The position numbers were made by a program, and so were the translations under genes. From Gibbula magus (taxonomy: Eukaryota > Mollusca > Gastropoda > Trochida > Trochidae), in contig OW388304.1 of the NCBI GenBank assembly GCA_936450465.1, positions 35,796,593 through 35,860,592 of the forward strand: a DNA stretch of 64,000 nucleotides, in the 5' to 3' direction. Shown one piece after another: positions 24,710-34,995 of this stretch. Under the pieces are notes generated by a model. It saw only the letters and a list, made by a program, of their open reading frames with translations, searched no databases and was not told where the DNA came from. The stretch's first letter is position 1; every line of letters starts with the position of its first letter.

Positions 24710-25381
24710 GATGGTAAACTACAAAAAAACTTGTTGTGAAAATGTTATGTTGGAAAAAATCCAGAATGCACCCAAACCTATTTTAAAGGATTTATTTAGT
24801 TATTAATTCATGTACAGAAAATCATTTGTTAAACAGTGTCGCTATATTGCCTTGATTCTAAAACCAATTTTTAAAATATTTGTGTCTGAAAATTTAACTG
24901 CCAAGTGAACATTGTCCAGGCATATATTTTATCTTTAGATACCTTTTATCCATGTATATTATGAGAATAATGATTATCTTATAAATACAATATTTGGTAA
25001 AATCGAGGAGTGTTCTTGGTGTATATGGTTATTTTATACATAATTTTTAATAAACCTTTTCGAGGAATTCCTATTTTGAGTCATTATTTTCTTAAAAGAG
25101 GTTAATGCAGACCAAATTTGTTTCTTGTTTGATATACTTTTAAGTAGTAGTACTACATTAATAGTAGAATGTTTTGACGATGACTGTGTAACATTGAAAC
25201 TTGAAACTGTTGTCAACAGACACTGGTGATTTGATCTAGCATTTGAATTTACAAGATGTAAAATTAGTCTTCATTGATTTAAATATTTTGTACATTTGCA
25301 ATGCTTTCATTTTCAGGCGAGTTGGATGGTATGGTTTTGTTTTGGTTGAAAGCTAAACTTAATCCTAAACGCGTGTCTGTA

Positions 25382-25677
25382 CACTGTAAAAATGGTGTTT
25401 AGGATGTAAACATAATACTAAGCGCGTATCTTGTCCTATTTTTTTACGCGTTTATACCCCTAAACACGTTTAGCTACCTAAATGTTTTAAGGAATGTGTT
25501 TAGTTGCTAATCACATTATTAAACGTGTTAATGTAGCTAAACGTGATTAGTTGCTAAACACATTCCTAAACACATTCATGTAGCTAAACGTGTTTAGGGG
25601 TATAAACGCGTAAAAAAAAAACAGGACAAGATACGCGCTTAGTATTATGTTTACATCCTAAACACCATTTTACAGTG
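25382..25677. mobile_element. Near-perfect 296-bp palindromic MITE
   Basis: Both ends read CACTGTAAAAATGGTGTTTA-like inward, followed by matching 'aagcgcgtatcttgtcct', a run of T/A and 'cgcgtttatacccctaaaca'. The arms are well over 100 bp around a short centre of GTTTAG/GCTAAAC repeats. It abuts the intron-cassette motif 'gagaggctctacc' directly on its right. Confidence 0.85.
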
Positions 25678-25898
25678 CACCGAGAGGCTCTACCTGCAGT
25701 ATTACTGGGTGGCACATGCGCATCTTGCTGTGTGATTTTGAAAATATAACTTGTCATAACAATCAGCTCAACGTCAATATATCACAATGAGAACTTTAAC
25801 ATGCATGTTAAGTACATGGTATCAAGAAATGTATCTGGTTCGAGCCTACTGGGCTCGGAATATTGTTTGATGAGCTTTTGCAGAAGACCCACACCTAC

Positions 25899-26021
25899 CT
25901 TCACAATCATCATTTGTTGCCTTCAACTGATATCCTTCATTGCAGATGCACTCGTAACTGCCCTCTGTGTTTGCGCAGAATGATCCCGGAGAATTACATA
26001 ATGTGGCACACTCGTAGATAT
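25899..26021 (-). CDS. cbEGF exon 17 (DIYEC type)
   Basis: Complete domain beginning DIYECATLCNSPGSFC, with CANTEGSYEC and GYQLKATNDDCE. Acceptor GTGTAG, donor GTAGGTG, phase 1-1. Tyr replaces the Asp/Asn two residues after the first Asp, a position that contributes to the calcium-site consensus, so calcium affinity may be reduced. Its downstream intron (ttgtttgatgagctttt) is shared with the exons at 30.5 and 33.4 kb. Confidence 0.92.
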
Positions 26022-26324
26022 CTACACACCGTAAAATACAGACATAAAAATACGAAAAAGAATCCCGCGTTACTTGGATGAAGAACAAATAAAATTGCTT
26101 AGACTATTAAGAGATATCTAAAACTGTTTGTATGGCATTCAAAAAACCTCATTGACGTTTGAAGACACCGTTAGACACAGTCATGTTAGATATCTATATT
26201 TGACATCGGTTAACTTACACAACCACAATGATTAATGAAAAATAATATTTGCTATGTTAATAATAATGATGATACTTATATCGCCCTAAATCCACAACCC
26301 AAAGAGGGTAAAGAAGTCAGCAGC

Positions 26325-27380
26325 AGCTTTTCGGTTTTAGTTGTTCGCTCTTCGAAGAACGAAGAACTAGACAGAATAGAAACGTTTAGTTGTTCGTTCT
26401 TCGAAGAACGAAGAACTAGACAAAAAAAATATACGTTTAGTTCTTCGTTATTCAATGAACGAACAACTGCAAAAAAAACCTCACTTTTTGTCCTCGTCCT
26501 CGAAAAACGAAGAACCAGAAGTGTGAAACTGTTTAGTTCATCTTTGTAAAAGGGCGGGAAAGCTCAGTGTTTAGCGATTCGGCTTTAGATCCAAAGATCA
26601 AGGGATCCACTCCGGGAGACACTGGCTGAATCATCAGCATTATGTTTTTAGTTTTTAAAATTTCGAAAAACCAACAGCCAATGAGCAATATTGTTTTAAT
26701 TCTTTAACTAGACAGTATGGAATATTTTAGTTCTTCGTTCTTCGTTGTTCATTCTTCGTTGTAATACTATTACTCCACCTTACCTATATACTAGTGTAAG
26801 GTAGTCGGACAATCAGGGGACATTGTAACTTAAGTAATTAAATAAACTGTGGCTGATAGACTCCTGCTTTGTTCTTCATTTTCGATGAACGAAGAACAAG
26901 AAAACTGGGATGATTTAGTTGTTCGTTCTTCGAAGAACGAAGAACGGAAGTATGGAATATTTTAGTTTTTCGTCCTTCGTTGTTCATTCTTCGTTGTAAT
27001 ACACTTACTCCACTTTACCTATCCTAATGTAAGGTGGTCGGACAATCAGGGGATATTGCAACTTCAGTAATTAAAATAACTGTGGCTTATAGACTCCTAC
27101 TTTGTTCTTCATTTTCGAAGAACGAAGAACTAGAAAACTGGGATGATTTAGTTGTTCGTTCTTCGAAGAACGAAGAACTAGACAGTATTGAATATTTTAG
27201 TTCTTCGTTCTTCGTTCTTCGTTGTCCATTCTTCGTTGTAATACACTTACTCCACTTTACCTATTATACTAGTGTAAGGTGGTCGGACAATCAGTGGATA
27301 TGTTAACTTCAGTTAGTAAATAAACTTTGGCTGATATATTCCTGCTTCGTTCTTCATATTCGAAGAACGAAGAACTAAAA
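26325..27380. repeat. GAAGAACGAAG palindromic satellite
   Basis: Many copies of the 20-bp perfect palindrome TTCGTTCTTCGAAGAACGAA and partial versions. From about 26720 three larger tandem units (about 230-245 bp) also share 'ggtggtcggacaatcagggg'. Confidence 0.8.
26553..26623 (+). repeat. tRNA-like SINE head
   Basis: An A-box-like AAGCTCAGTGTTTAGCGATT and a B-box-like AGGGATCCACTCC lie at about tRNA spacing. No proper cloverleaf is closed, so it is a tRNA-derived relic, not a tRNA gene. Confidence 0.45.
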
Positions 27381-27890
27381 ACGAAGCTGCTGCTAATTTC
27401 CGGCCGCCAACACAAAGGGCAATGCTCAAAGTGTCACATACATTATTTTTCTGGTAAAAGGGCCAATGTCTTTCCTTGTTCATTCTCAACTCCCCTTGGA
27501 GTATGCAACCTAGCTACCAATTAAGGCGCTTTAAGGTTATCTGTCACAATGCCTTCAACTCCAAACCAGGTACCCAATTGTACTGCTGGGTGAACACAGG
27601 CACATTTCGAATAAAGTCTCTTGCCCAAGATGACACCACGAGCCTCTCAACTCATGTCTCAGTGTGGGGCAGGGAATCATCCATCAAACTCCCAGTGTCG
27701 AACATGATTGAAAGACAATGACTGATTTGGATGTCAATACACTGACGTGTCAAGATGTTGAGCATTACAACATGCTATTGTTTTTGTTCATACATAAATA
27801 TGCAATCTTCCGAATGTTAACCATACTTGAAAAGACCGATAAACTGGTCGAAATGAGCTCATCGTATTGTATTAAAGAAGATTGATCCAG

Positions 27891-27892
<2 letters not shown>

Positions 27893-27948
<56 letters not shown>
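27893..27948. repeat. (AT)n microsatellite, cassette copy 1
   Basis: Pure AT dinucleotide run about 56 bp long. The equivalent intron position in cassette 2 carries the much longer tract at 30698. Confidence 0.95.
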
Positions 27949-27950
<2 letters not shown>

Positions 27951-28053
27951 AGCAAGTCATTTGCTATAAGGACACAGTGAAATCGCCCCTGGACTAAAAG
28001 GCTGTGTACCGGAACATGACTTGAATGTGTAGAAGACTCAAATTCACACCTAC

Positions 28054-28176
28054 CTTGACAGTCATCCCCCCAAGACGTCAACTCATAACCCACATCACAG
28101 GTGCAAGTGAAACTCCCGCCCGTGTTTAGGCAAATGGCTCCGCCAGAAAGACAAATATATTCACACTCATTGATGT
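28054..28176 (-). CDS. cbEGF exon 16 (DINEC type, cassette copy 1)
   Basis: Complete domain: [38 protein letters not shown]. Acceptor TTTGCAG, donor GTAGGTG, phase 1-1. It is the tandem-duplicate partner of the exon at 30990-31112 (offset 2,936). The two differ at five bases, all within a 10-base patch that changes the loop between Cys1 and Cys3. An (AT)n tract lies about 105 bases beyond the donor. Confidence 0.92.
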
Positions 28177-28639
28177 CTGCAAACAGTGAAATATTGACAT
28201 CAGAATATGATAACTCACTCAGTATGGATCAAACAGAAAGATATTAGCTTTCTAAGAAAATATTTAGAGATATGTACAGATGTGAGATCTGTGCAATTCA
28301 GAAAACCTAGTTGCCGTTGGATGACAAACTGATTAGAAAATAATGTGTGTCAGTATCACAGCAGTTCACGTATATCGAGAGGCTCTCCCTGCAGTTTTTG
28401 CGCACCTGGCTTGTGAATGTTAACAAATTACCGGTGATAAAATTGTATTTCAACTCTACTAAATATATCAAAATGAGGACTTTAAAGTGCATTTTATGTA
28501 TGTGATTTAAAAAAATGTTGTTGTCCTTCAAGTTGTCGGCTGCGATTTAAAAAGTATTAAAATTAATTTCGGTTATTGACAGACAACAATAAAAATGTAC
28601 AACAAGAGTACATGATGTTTCTAATAGACTGGAATGATG

Positions 28640-29190
28640 CTATGAACAGGAGTGCTATGAAAAACTTTTAAATAGCCGTAAATATTACATCTACTCCATG
28701 TTTAAGAATGTCTTCCAACTTGAATTTTATCTTACTGCTATAACCATGAATAAATTAAGATTTGCACATTCACAGTCTCGCTGTAGCTCACATAAATTAG
28801 CCATTGAGTTTGGTAGGTATTTGGATATTAAAAAACATGATTTTGTAGGATTTGTAACTCTGGACGCATTGAGACAGAGTATCACATTTTGCTGATTTGT
28901 GAAACTTATCATAATCTTCGACAACGATATATACCAATTAAGTATTATGAATTCCAAACAATGTCTAAGTTTAATAAACTCATGTCATCTCAACGGGAAA
29001 CAACCATAAGAAATTTAGCATGCTTCATATTTCATGCAACAAATCTGCGACTCAGAATCCTTCATGTGTGATTGAGCAATAGTGATCGTTATTGTTTTGT
29101 GTGGCCCATGTTGTACATAGGGCCGATGGTCCACACCATAACTTATATTGATATTGACAGACACTTGTTAAATACATGATAACCAGAACA
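28640..29190 (+). mobile_element. LINE 3' fragment, cassette copy 1
   Basis: The plus strand encodes SSHKLAIEFGRYLDIKKHDF, then ICETYHNLRQRYIPIKYYEF and an ending RLRILHV plus stop. This is a degenerate C-terminus of a non-LTR reverse transcriptase with a 3' UTR containing 'gtacatagggccgatgg'. It is antisense to the EGF gene, in the intron between the exons at 29723 and 28054. Confidence 0.75.
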
Positions 29191-29211
29191 GCTGACAAAT
29201 AACATAATATA

Positions 29212-29386
29212 TAGAGGATATTTGACATTTCTTGACTTATACCATGTATGTCTTATCGAGTGAAGTCGAAATGTATATTTTCACGAGTGGCGCAGCCATG
29301 AGTGTAAATATATCATTTCTTCTTCACAAGATGATATATACATGGTATTCGACGAGATATGTCAAATGTTCTATTTATTAGATTTA
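29212..29386. repeat. Small inverted-repeat element (also at about 32150-32324)
   Basis: 'ggatatttgacatttcttga' and 'taccatgta' on the left are answered by 'tacatggtattcgacgagat' and 'atgtcaaat' in inverse on the right. It was copied together with the cassette. Confidence 0.55.
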
Positions 29387-29722
29387 ACAAATTATGCATA
29401 TAGTTGGTAAATGACGTTCATTTTATTAACGGAGCCTCCGAGATAGCCTTCCTTTCCACGGCCGTCCTATGACGTCATCCTTGTTACGATGACGTCATAT
29501 GATTGAAAGTGTTATTTCACTGAGTACAATAACATGTTATTTCACTCAGTGAAAATACGGATTTTATTGTAACCGATAAATGCCGTATTTCACAACTGAA
29601 TATCGAATAAAGAACAATATCATTGCATAAGCAAAGGACACAGTGATATGATATGACCTACGAGACCCCAGGATTATTACATGCTTTAAATGTGGTTTGT
29701 AGAAGACACAATTCACGCCTAC

Positions 29723-29845
29723 CTTCACAATCATCATATGTCGCCACCGGGTTGTAACCAGTTTTACATTCGCATGTGTAAGTCCCGTCAGCGTTGACGC
29801 AGTTGGCTCCAGGAGATAAACACAATGTGGCACACTCGTCGATAT
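29723..29845 (-). CDS. cbEGF exon 15 (F type, cassette copy 1)
   Basis: Complete domain: DIDECATLCLSPGANC, CVNADGTYTC, then ECKTGYNPVATYDDCE. Acceptor GTGCAG, donor GTAGGC, phase 1-1. It is the duplicate of 32658-32780 (offset 2,935), with five base differences, four of them amino-acid changing, clustered in about 30 bases around Cys4 and Cys5. Confidence 0.92.
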
Positions 29846-30004
29846 CTGCACACCATGAAATACAGATATGAGAATATTCAAAAGGCACTCACTTAGTTTG
29901 GATCAGTATGTGCACGTGAGTTAAAGTGAAATGAGTAAATAATTCTTGTATAGTCTGACCAGCTTCTGTGACTGTGTTATCTTAAATATATTTATATACG
30001 CAAC

Positions 30005-30116
30005 TTCATTTGTCGCAACCGGCTGATAACCATCTTTACAGTCGCATGTGTAACTACCGATATCGTTGAGACAGTCGGCTCCATCAGATAACACTATGTT
30101 TTACACTCGTCGATGT
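30005..30116 (-). pseudogene. Dead cbEGF exon (M type, cassette copy 1)
   Basis: The sequence is clearly homologous to the intact exon at 42581-42703 (DIDECKT... GSYTCDCKDGYQPVATN). It carries an in-frame TAG at the eighth residue and a one-base deletion just after Cys2. It has also lost the last 13 exon bases, including the final Cys codon and the splice donor; the break runs straight into intron sequence. The acceptor TAG is retained, so cryptic inclusion would truncate the protein. Confidence 0.85.
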
Positions 30117-30456
30117 CTACACTCCGTGAAACAGAGATCAAAAACAGAGACCATAGCTTATTTAAAACTATTTACAGATAAATATAAAACTACATGTATT
30201 TGCATGGAATTGTGAAATTGTTTCGGTATCAAGTGATCTTTTATACATCGGGAGACTCTACTATCGGGTCGCACATGCGCACCTTGAAGTGCGATTTTGA
30301 AAATATAACCTGCCATAACATTCAACTCAACATCAATATATGAAAATGAGAACTTTAAAATGCATGTTACGTAAATAATATAAAGAAATGCATCTGGTTC
30401 GCACCACGGGGCTCGGAATATTGTTTGATGAGCTTTTGTAGAAGACCCATACCTAC

Positions 30457-30579
30457 CTTCACAATCATCATTTGTTGCAATCAACTGATAACCATCATGG
30501 CAGCTGCACTTGTAACTCCCTTCTGTGTTTTCGCAGTTTGTTCCGGGAGAATTACAAAATGTGGCACACTCATAGATAT
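30457..30579 (-). CDS. cbEGF exon 14 (DIYEC type, cassette copy 1)
   Basis: Complete domain: DIYECATFCNSPGTNC, CENTEGSYKC, SCHDGYQLIATNDDCE. Acceptor TTTAG, donor GTAGGTA, phase 1-1. It differs from its duplicate at 33394-33516 by a single synonymous base. The usual Asp/Asn of DIDEC is Tyr. About 120 bases upstream in the direction of transcription lies the long (AT)n tract that marks the duplication junction. Confidence 0.92.
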
Positions 30580-30696
30580 CTAAACACGTAAAATACAGAC
30601 ATAAAAATACAATCAAGTAAAAAGATAATTTCTTATTAAAAAATAATGAGATACATCTACAACTGTTTGTATGGAAATAAAAATAAAAAATAAAAA

Positions 30697-30886
<190 letters not shown>

Positions 30887-30989
30887 AGCAAGTCATTTGC
30901 TATAAGGACACAGTGAAATCTCCCCTGGACTAGAAGGCTGTGTATCGGAACATGACTTGAATGTGTAGAAGACTCAAATTCACACCTAC

Positions 30990-31112
30990 CTTGACAGTCA
31001 TCCCCCCAAGACGTCAACTCATAACCCACATCACAGGTGCAAGTGAAACTCCCGCCCGTGTTTAGGCAAATGGCTCCGCCAGAAACACAAGAGTGTTCAC
31101 ACTCATTGATGT
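30990..31112 (-). CDS. cbEGF exon 13 (DINEC type, cassette copy 2)
   Basis: Complete domain: [38 protein letters not shown]. Acceptor TTTGCAG, donor GTAGGTG, phase 1-1. Its HSCVS patch matches the exon at 38930 rather than its own tandem partner at 28054. That points to conversion between cassettes or to a derived patch in the partner. It is followed downstream by the long (AT)n / (AC)n tract. Confidence 0.92.
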
Positions 31113-31575
31113 CTGCAAACAGTGAAATATTGACATCAGAATATGATAACTCACTCAGTATGGATCAAACAGAAAGATATTAGCTTTCTAAGAAAATATT
31201 CAGAGATATGTACAGATGTGTAGATCTGTGCAATTCAGAAAACCTAGTTGCCGTTGGATGACAAACTGATTAGAAAATACTGTGTGTTAGTATCACAGCA
31301 GTTCACGTATATCGAGAGGCTCTCCCTGCAGTTTTTGCGCACCTGGCTTGTGAATGTTAACAACTTACCTGTGATAAAATTGTATTTCAACTCTACTAAA
31401 TATATCAAAATGAGGACTTTAAAGTGCATTTTATGTATGTGATTTAAAAAAATGTTGTTGTCCTTCAAGTTGTCGGCTGCGATTTAAAAAGTATTAAAAT
31501 TAATTTCGGTTATTGACAGACAATAATAAAAATGTACATCAAGAGTACATGATGTTTCTAATAGACTGGAATGAT

Positions 31576-32125
31576 ACTATGAACAGGAGTGCGATGAAAA
31601 ACTTTTAAATAGCCGTAAATATTACATCTACTCCATGTTTAAGAATGTCTTTCAACTTGAATTTTATCTTACTGCTATAACCATGAATAAATTAAGATTT
31701 ACACATTAACAGTCTCGCTGTAGCTCACATAAATTAGCCATTGAGTTTGGTACGTATTTGGATATTAAAAAACATGATTTTGTAGGATTTGTAACTCTGG
31801 ACGCGTTGAGACAGTATCACATTTTGCTGATTTGTGAAACTTATCATATTCTTCGACAACGATATATACCAATTAAGTATTATGAATTCCAAACAATGTC
31901 TAAGTTTAATAAACTCATGTCTTCTCAACGGGAAACAACCATAAGAAATTTAGCATGCTTCATATTTCATGCAACAAATCTGCGACTCAGAATCCTTCAT
32001 GTGTGATTGAGCAATAGTGATCGTTATTGTTTTGTGTGGCCCATGTTGTACATAGGGCTGATGGTCCACACCATAACTTATATTGATATTGACAGACACT
32101 TGTTAAATACATGATAACCAGGACA
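31576..32125 (+). mobile_element. LINE 3' fragment, cassette copy 2
   Basis: Nearly identical duplicate of 28640-29190. It encodes LLICETYHILRQRYIPIKYY and the same ending. It was copied as part of the segmental duplication, not inserted independently. Confidence 0.8.
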
Positions 32126-32657
32126 GGTGACAAATAACATAATATATAGAGGATATTTGACATTTCTTGACTTATACCATATATGTCTTATCGAGTGAAG
32201 TCGAAATGTATATGTTCACGAGTGGCGCAGCCATGAGTGTAAATATATCATTTCTTCTTCACAAGATGAGATATACATGGTATTCGACGAGATATGTCAA
32301 ATGTTCTATTTATTAGATTTAACAAATTATGCATATAGTTGGTAAATGACGTTCATTTTATTAACGTAGCCTCCGAGATAGCCCTCCTTTCCACGGCCGT
32401 CCTATGACGTCATCCTTGTTACGATGACGTAATATGATTGAAAGTGTTATTTCACTGAGTACAATAACATGTTATTTCACTCAGTGAAAATACGGATTTT
32501 ATTGTATCCGATAAATGCCGTATTTCACAACTGAATATCGAATAAAGAACAATATCATTGCATAAGCAAAGGACACAGTGATATGATATGACCTACGAGA
32601 CCCCAGGATTCTTACATGCTTTAAATGTGGTTTGTAGAAGACACAATTCACGCCTAC

Positions 32658-32780
32658 CTTCACAATCATCATATGTCGCCACCGGGTTGTAACCAGTTTT
32701 ACATCCGCATGCGTAACCCCCGTCAGCGTTTACGCAGTTGGCTCCAGGAGATAAACACAATGTGGCACACTCGTCGATAT
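32658..32780 (-). CDS. cbEGF exon 12 (F type, cassette copy 2)
   Basis: Complete domain: DIDECATLCLSPGANC, CVNADGGYAC, GCKTGYNPVATYDDCE. Acceptor GTGCAG, donor GTAGGC, phase 1-1. Against the copy at 29723 it has Thr-to-Gly, Thr-to-Ala and Glu-to-Gly changes around Cys4. All six cysteines and both calcium/hydroxylation signatures are kept. Confidence 0.92.
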
Positions 32781-32939
32781 CTGCACACCATGAAATACAG
32801 ATATGAGAATATTCAAAAGGCACTCACTTAGTTTGGATCATTATGTGCACGTGAGTTAAAGTGAAATGAGTAAATAATTCTTGTATAGTCTGACCAGCTT
32901 CTGTGACTGTGTTATCTTAAATATATTTATATACGCAAC

Positions 32940-33051
32940 TTCATTTGTCGCAACCGGCTGATAACCATCTTTACAGTCGCATGTGTAACTACCGATATCG
33001 TTTGGACAGTCGGCTCCATCAGACAACACAATGTTTTACACTCATCGATGT
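32940..33051 (-). pseudogene. Dead cbEGF exon (M type, cassette copy 2)
   Basis: Duplicate of the pseudo-exon at 30005-30116. It shares the same one-base deletion after Cys2 and the same loss of the 3' end and donor, so those lesions predate the tandem duplication. It lacks the in-frame TAG of copy 1 and has further substitutions (CPND where copy 1 has CLND). It is not functional as an EGF exon. Confidence 0.85.
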
Positions 33052-33393
33052 CTGCACTCCGTGAAACAGAGATCAAAAACAGAGACCATAGCTTATTTAA
33101 AACTATTTACAGATAAATAAAAAAAACTACATGTATTTGCATGGAATTGTGAAATTGTTTCGGTATCAAGTGATCTTTTATACATCGGGAGACTCTACTA
33201 TCGGGTCGCACATGCGCACCTTGAAGTGCGATTTTGAAAATATAACCTGCCATAACATTCAACTCAACATCAATATATGAAAATGAGAACTTTAAAATGC
33301 ATGTTACGTAAATGATATGAAGAAATGCATCTGGTTCGCACCACGGGGCTCGGAATATTGTTTGATGAGCTTTTGTAGAAGACCCATACCTAC

Positions 33394-33516
33394 CTTCACA
33401 ATCATCATTTGTTGCAATCAACTGATAACCGTCATGGCAGCTGCACTTGTAACTCCCTTCTGTGTTTTCGCAGTTTGTTCCGGGAGAATTACAAAATGTG
33501 GCACACTCATAGATAT
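33394..33516 (-). CDS. cbEGF exon 11 (DIYEC type, cassette copy 2)
   Basis: Complete domain identical in protein to the exon at 30457-30579 (DIYECATFC ... NDDCE). Acceptor TTTAG, donor GTAGGTA, phase 1-1. Upstream the intron keeps the ancestral continuation (a 'gtatggaattaaaaa' stretch) that in copy 1 is replaced by the AT tract. This helps place the duplication boundary. Confidence 0.92.
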
Positions 33517-33814
33517 CTAAACACGTAAAGTACAGACATAAAAATACAATCAAGTAAAAAGATAATTTCTTATTAAAAAATAATGAGAGACATCTACAAC
33601 TGTTTGTATGGAATTAAAAAAACTCGTTCTTTTTTTTAAAGACAGAGTTAGACACAGTTATGGTAGATATCTATATTTGTCATAGGTCAACTAACACAAC
33701 CACAATGCTTACTGATTAGACAATAAGTACGATGTCAATAATAATGATGATATTTATAATCATATATAATAATAAAGTGAGCATGACTCACATACCCCAA
33801 CATCTGCCTATTGA

Positions 33815-34548
33815 AATGCCAAATAATAGAATACCTAAGAAAGCATATGAAATGTTGGTTAATCTAGATAATTATGGATACCCAACGTATGTCTCATCAT
33901 TGCATATGTTGATTTTTAATCATGGATTTGGTTATGTTTGGATTAGCCAATCAGATGGCAATAATGTGTTATTTCTTCAAAGATTTAAAAATGTTGCTAT
34001 CAATATGTTTTACCAATCTTGGAATAGTATTTTACAAAGAAGCACAAGATAAAGATTATATAAGGAGTATTAAAGCCTTTCGACTCCAGAAAAAATATTT
34101 AACTGCCATCACTGTCAAGAAATTTCCTATTTTATATACAAGATTATGGTCTGGCCTATTAGGGCTATTACGTTTGAATGCAAATGAAGGCAGATGGTCT
34201 AACATTTGTCATTGTTTAAGAATATGTCCACTTTGTAAATTAGACGTGGAAAATGAATATAATTGTTTACTAACATGTCACTACTACAATGACATAAGAC
34301 AGCAGTATTTCCCAGTATCTTTTTGTAATAACCCAAATATGTTGAAGTTCAAATGGCTCATGAAGACTGTCAATGATACACTAATGTTTAATTATTTAAA
34401 TATATATCTTATAGTCTTCAACGAAGGCAATCATTACTGAACTTGTAATTAGTGAAATGTTTTATATGAATTAATGTTGAAATGTACATGTATATGGGCT
34501 CAAGGCCTAAAATCATGAATACACCAACTTGACTTGACTTGACTTGGC
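33815..34548 (+). mobile_element. LINE 3' fragment, best preserved
   Basis: The plus strand encodes IPKKAYEMLVNLDNYGYPTY, HGFGYVWISQSDGNN and, in a second frame, ICPLCKLDVENEYNCLLTC with HYYNDIRQQYFPVSF. This is the C-terminal Cys/His region of a non-LTR reverse transcriptase with one frameshift. The 3' end carries repeated 'acttg'. It sits between 'acatacccc' and 'ctatccgtccattgag', which are adjacent in the uninterrupted copy. Confidence 0.8.
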
Positions 34549-34995
34549 TATCCGTCCATTGAGCATCATAGATGTCAAGGGTATACAATTTTAAAAAAAC
34601 CCAACAGATTCAAGCATCATTGTCAAAACTATTTTGGGGAACTCGCTTTGTTATTACAAAATGTCATTCAGCCAGATGTAATATTTTTCAGGTAACTTAA
34701 TTGTTCCCATTAGAGCATCACAGCGGTAATTAGTACCAATTTCAATTACAGATCTAGATTCAAGGGCCATAACTCCGTAAAAAAGAATATTTCGGAACTG
34801 GACTTTGATCTAGATGAGAGCGTATCATCTGGACTACCTACAATTTAATTTCATTCAGCTAGATGGAATAGTTTCTGAGAAAACTTGTCCCCATTGGAGC
34901 ATCAGAGCGATTTTGGTAATAAGTTCAATTCGGATTCAAGGGCCATAACTCCGTAAAATATAATATTTCAGAACTGATTTCAGAACTAAACAAGC

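Noticed and set aside
26325..27380. Heat-shock elements
   Set aside because: The GAA/TTC words are adjacent, not spaced by two bases as in a heat-shock element.
33922..34440. 172-codon frame as a host gene
   Set aside because: It matches the Cys/His C-terminus of non-LTR reverse transcriptases, is 5' truncated and frameshifted.
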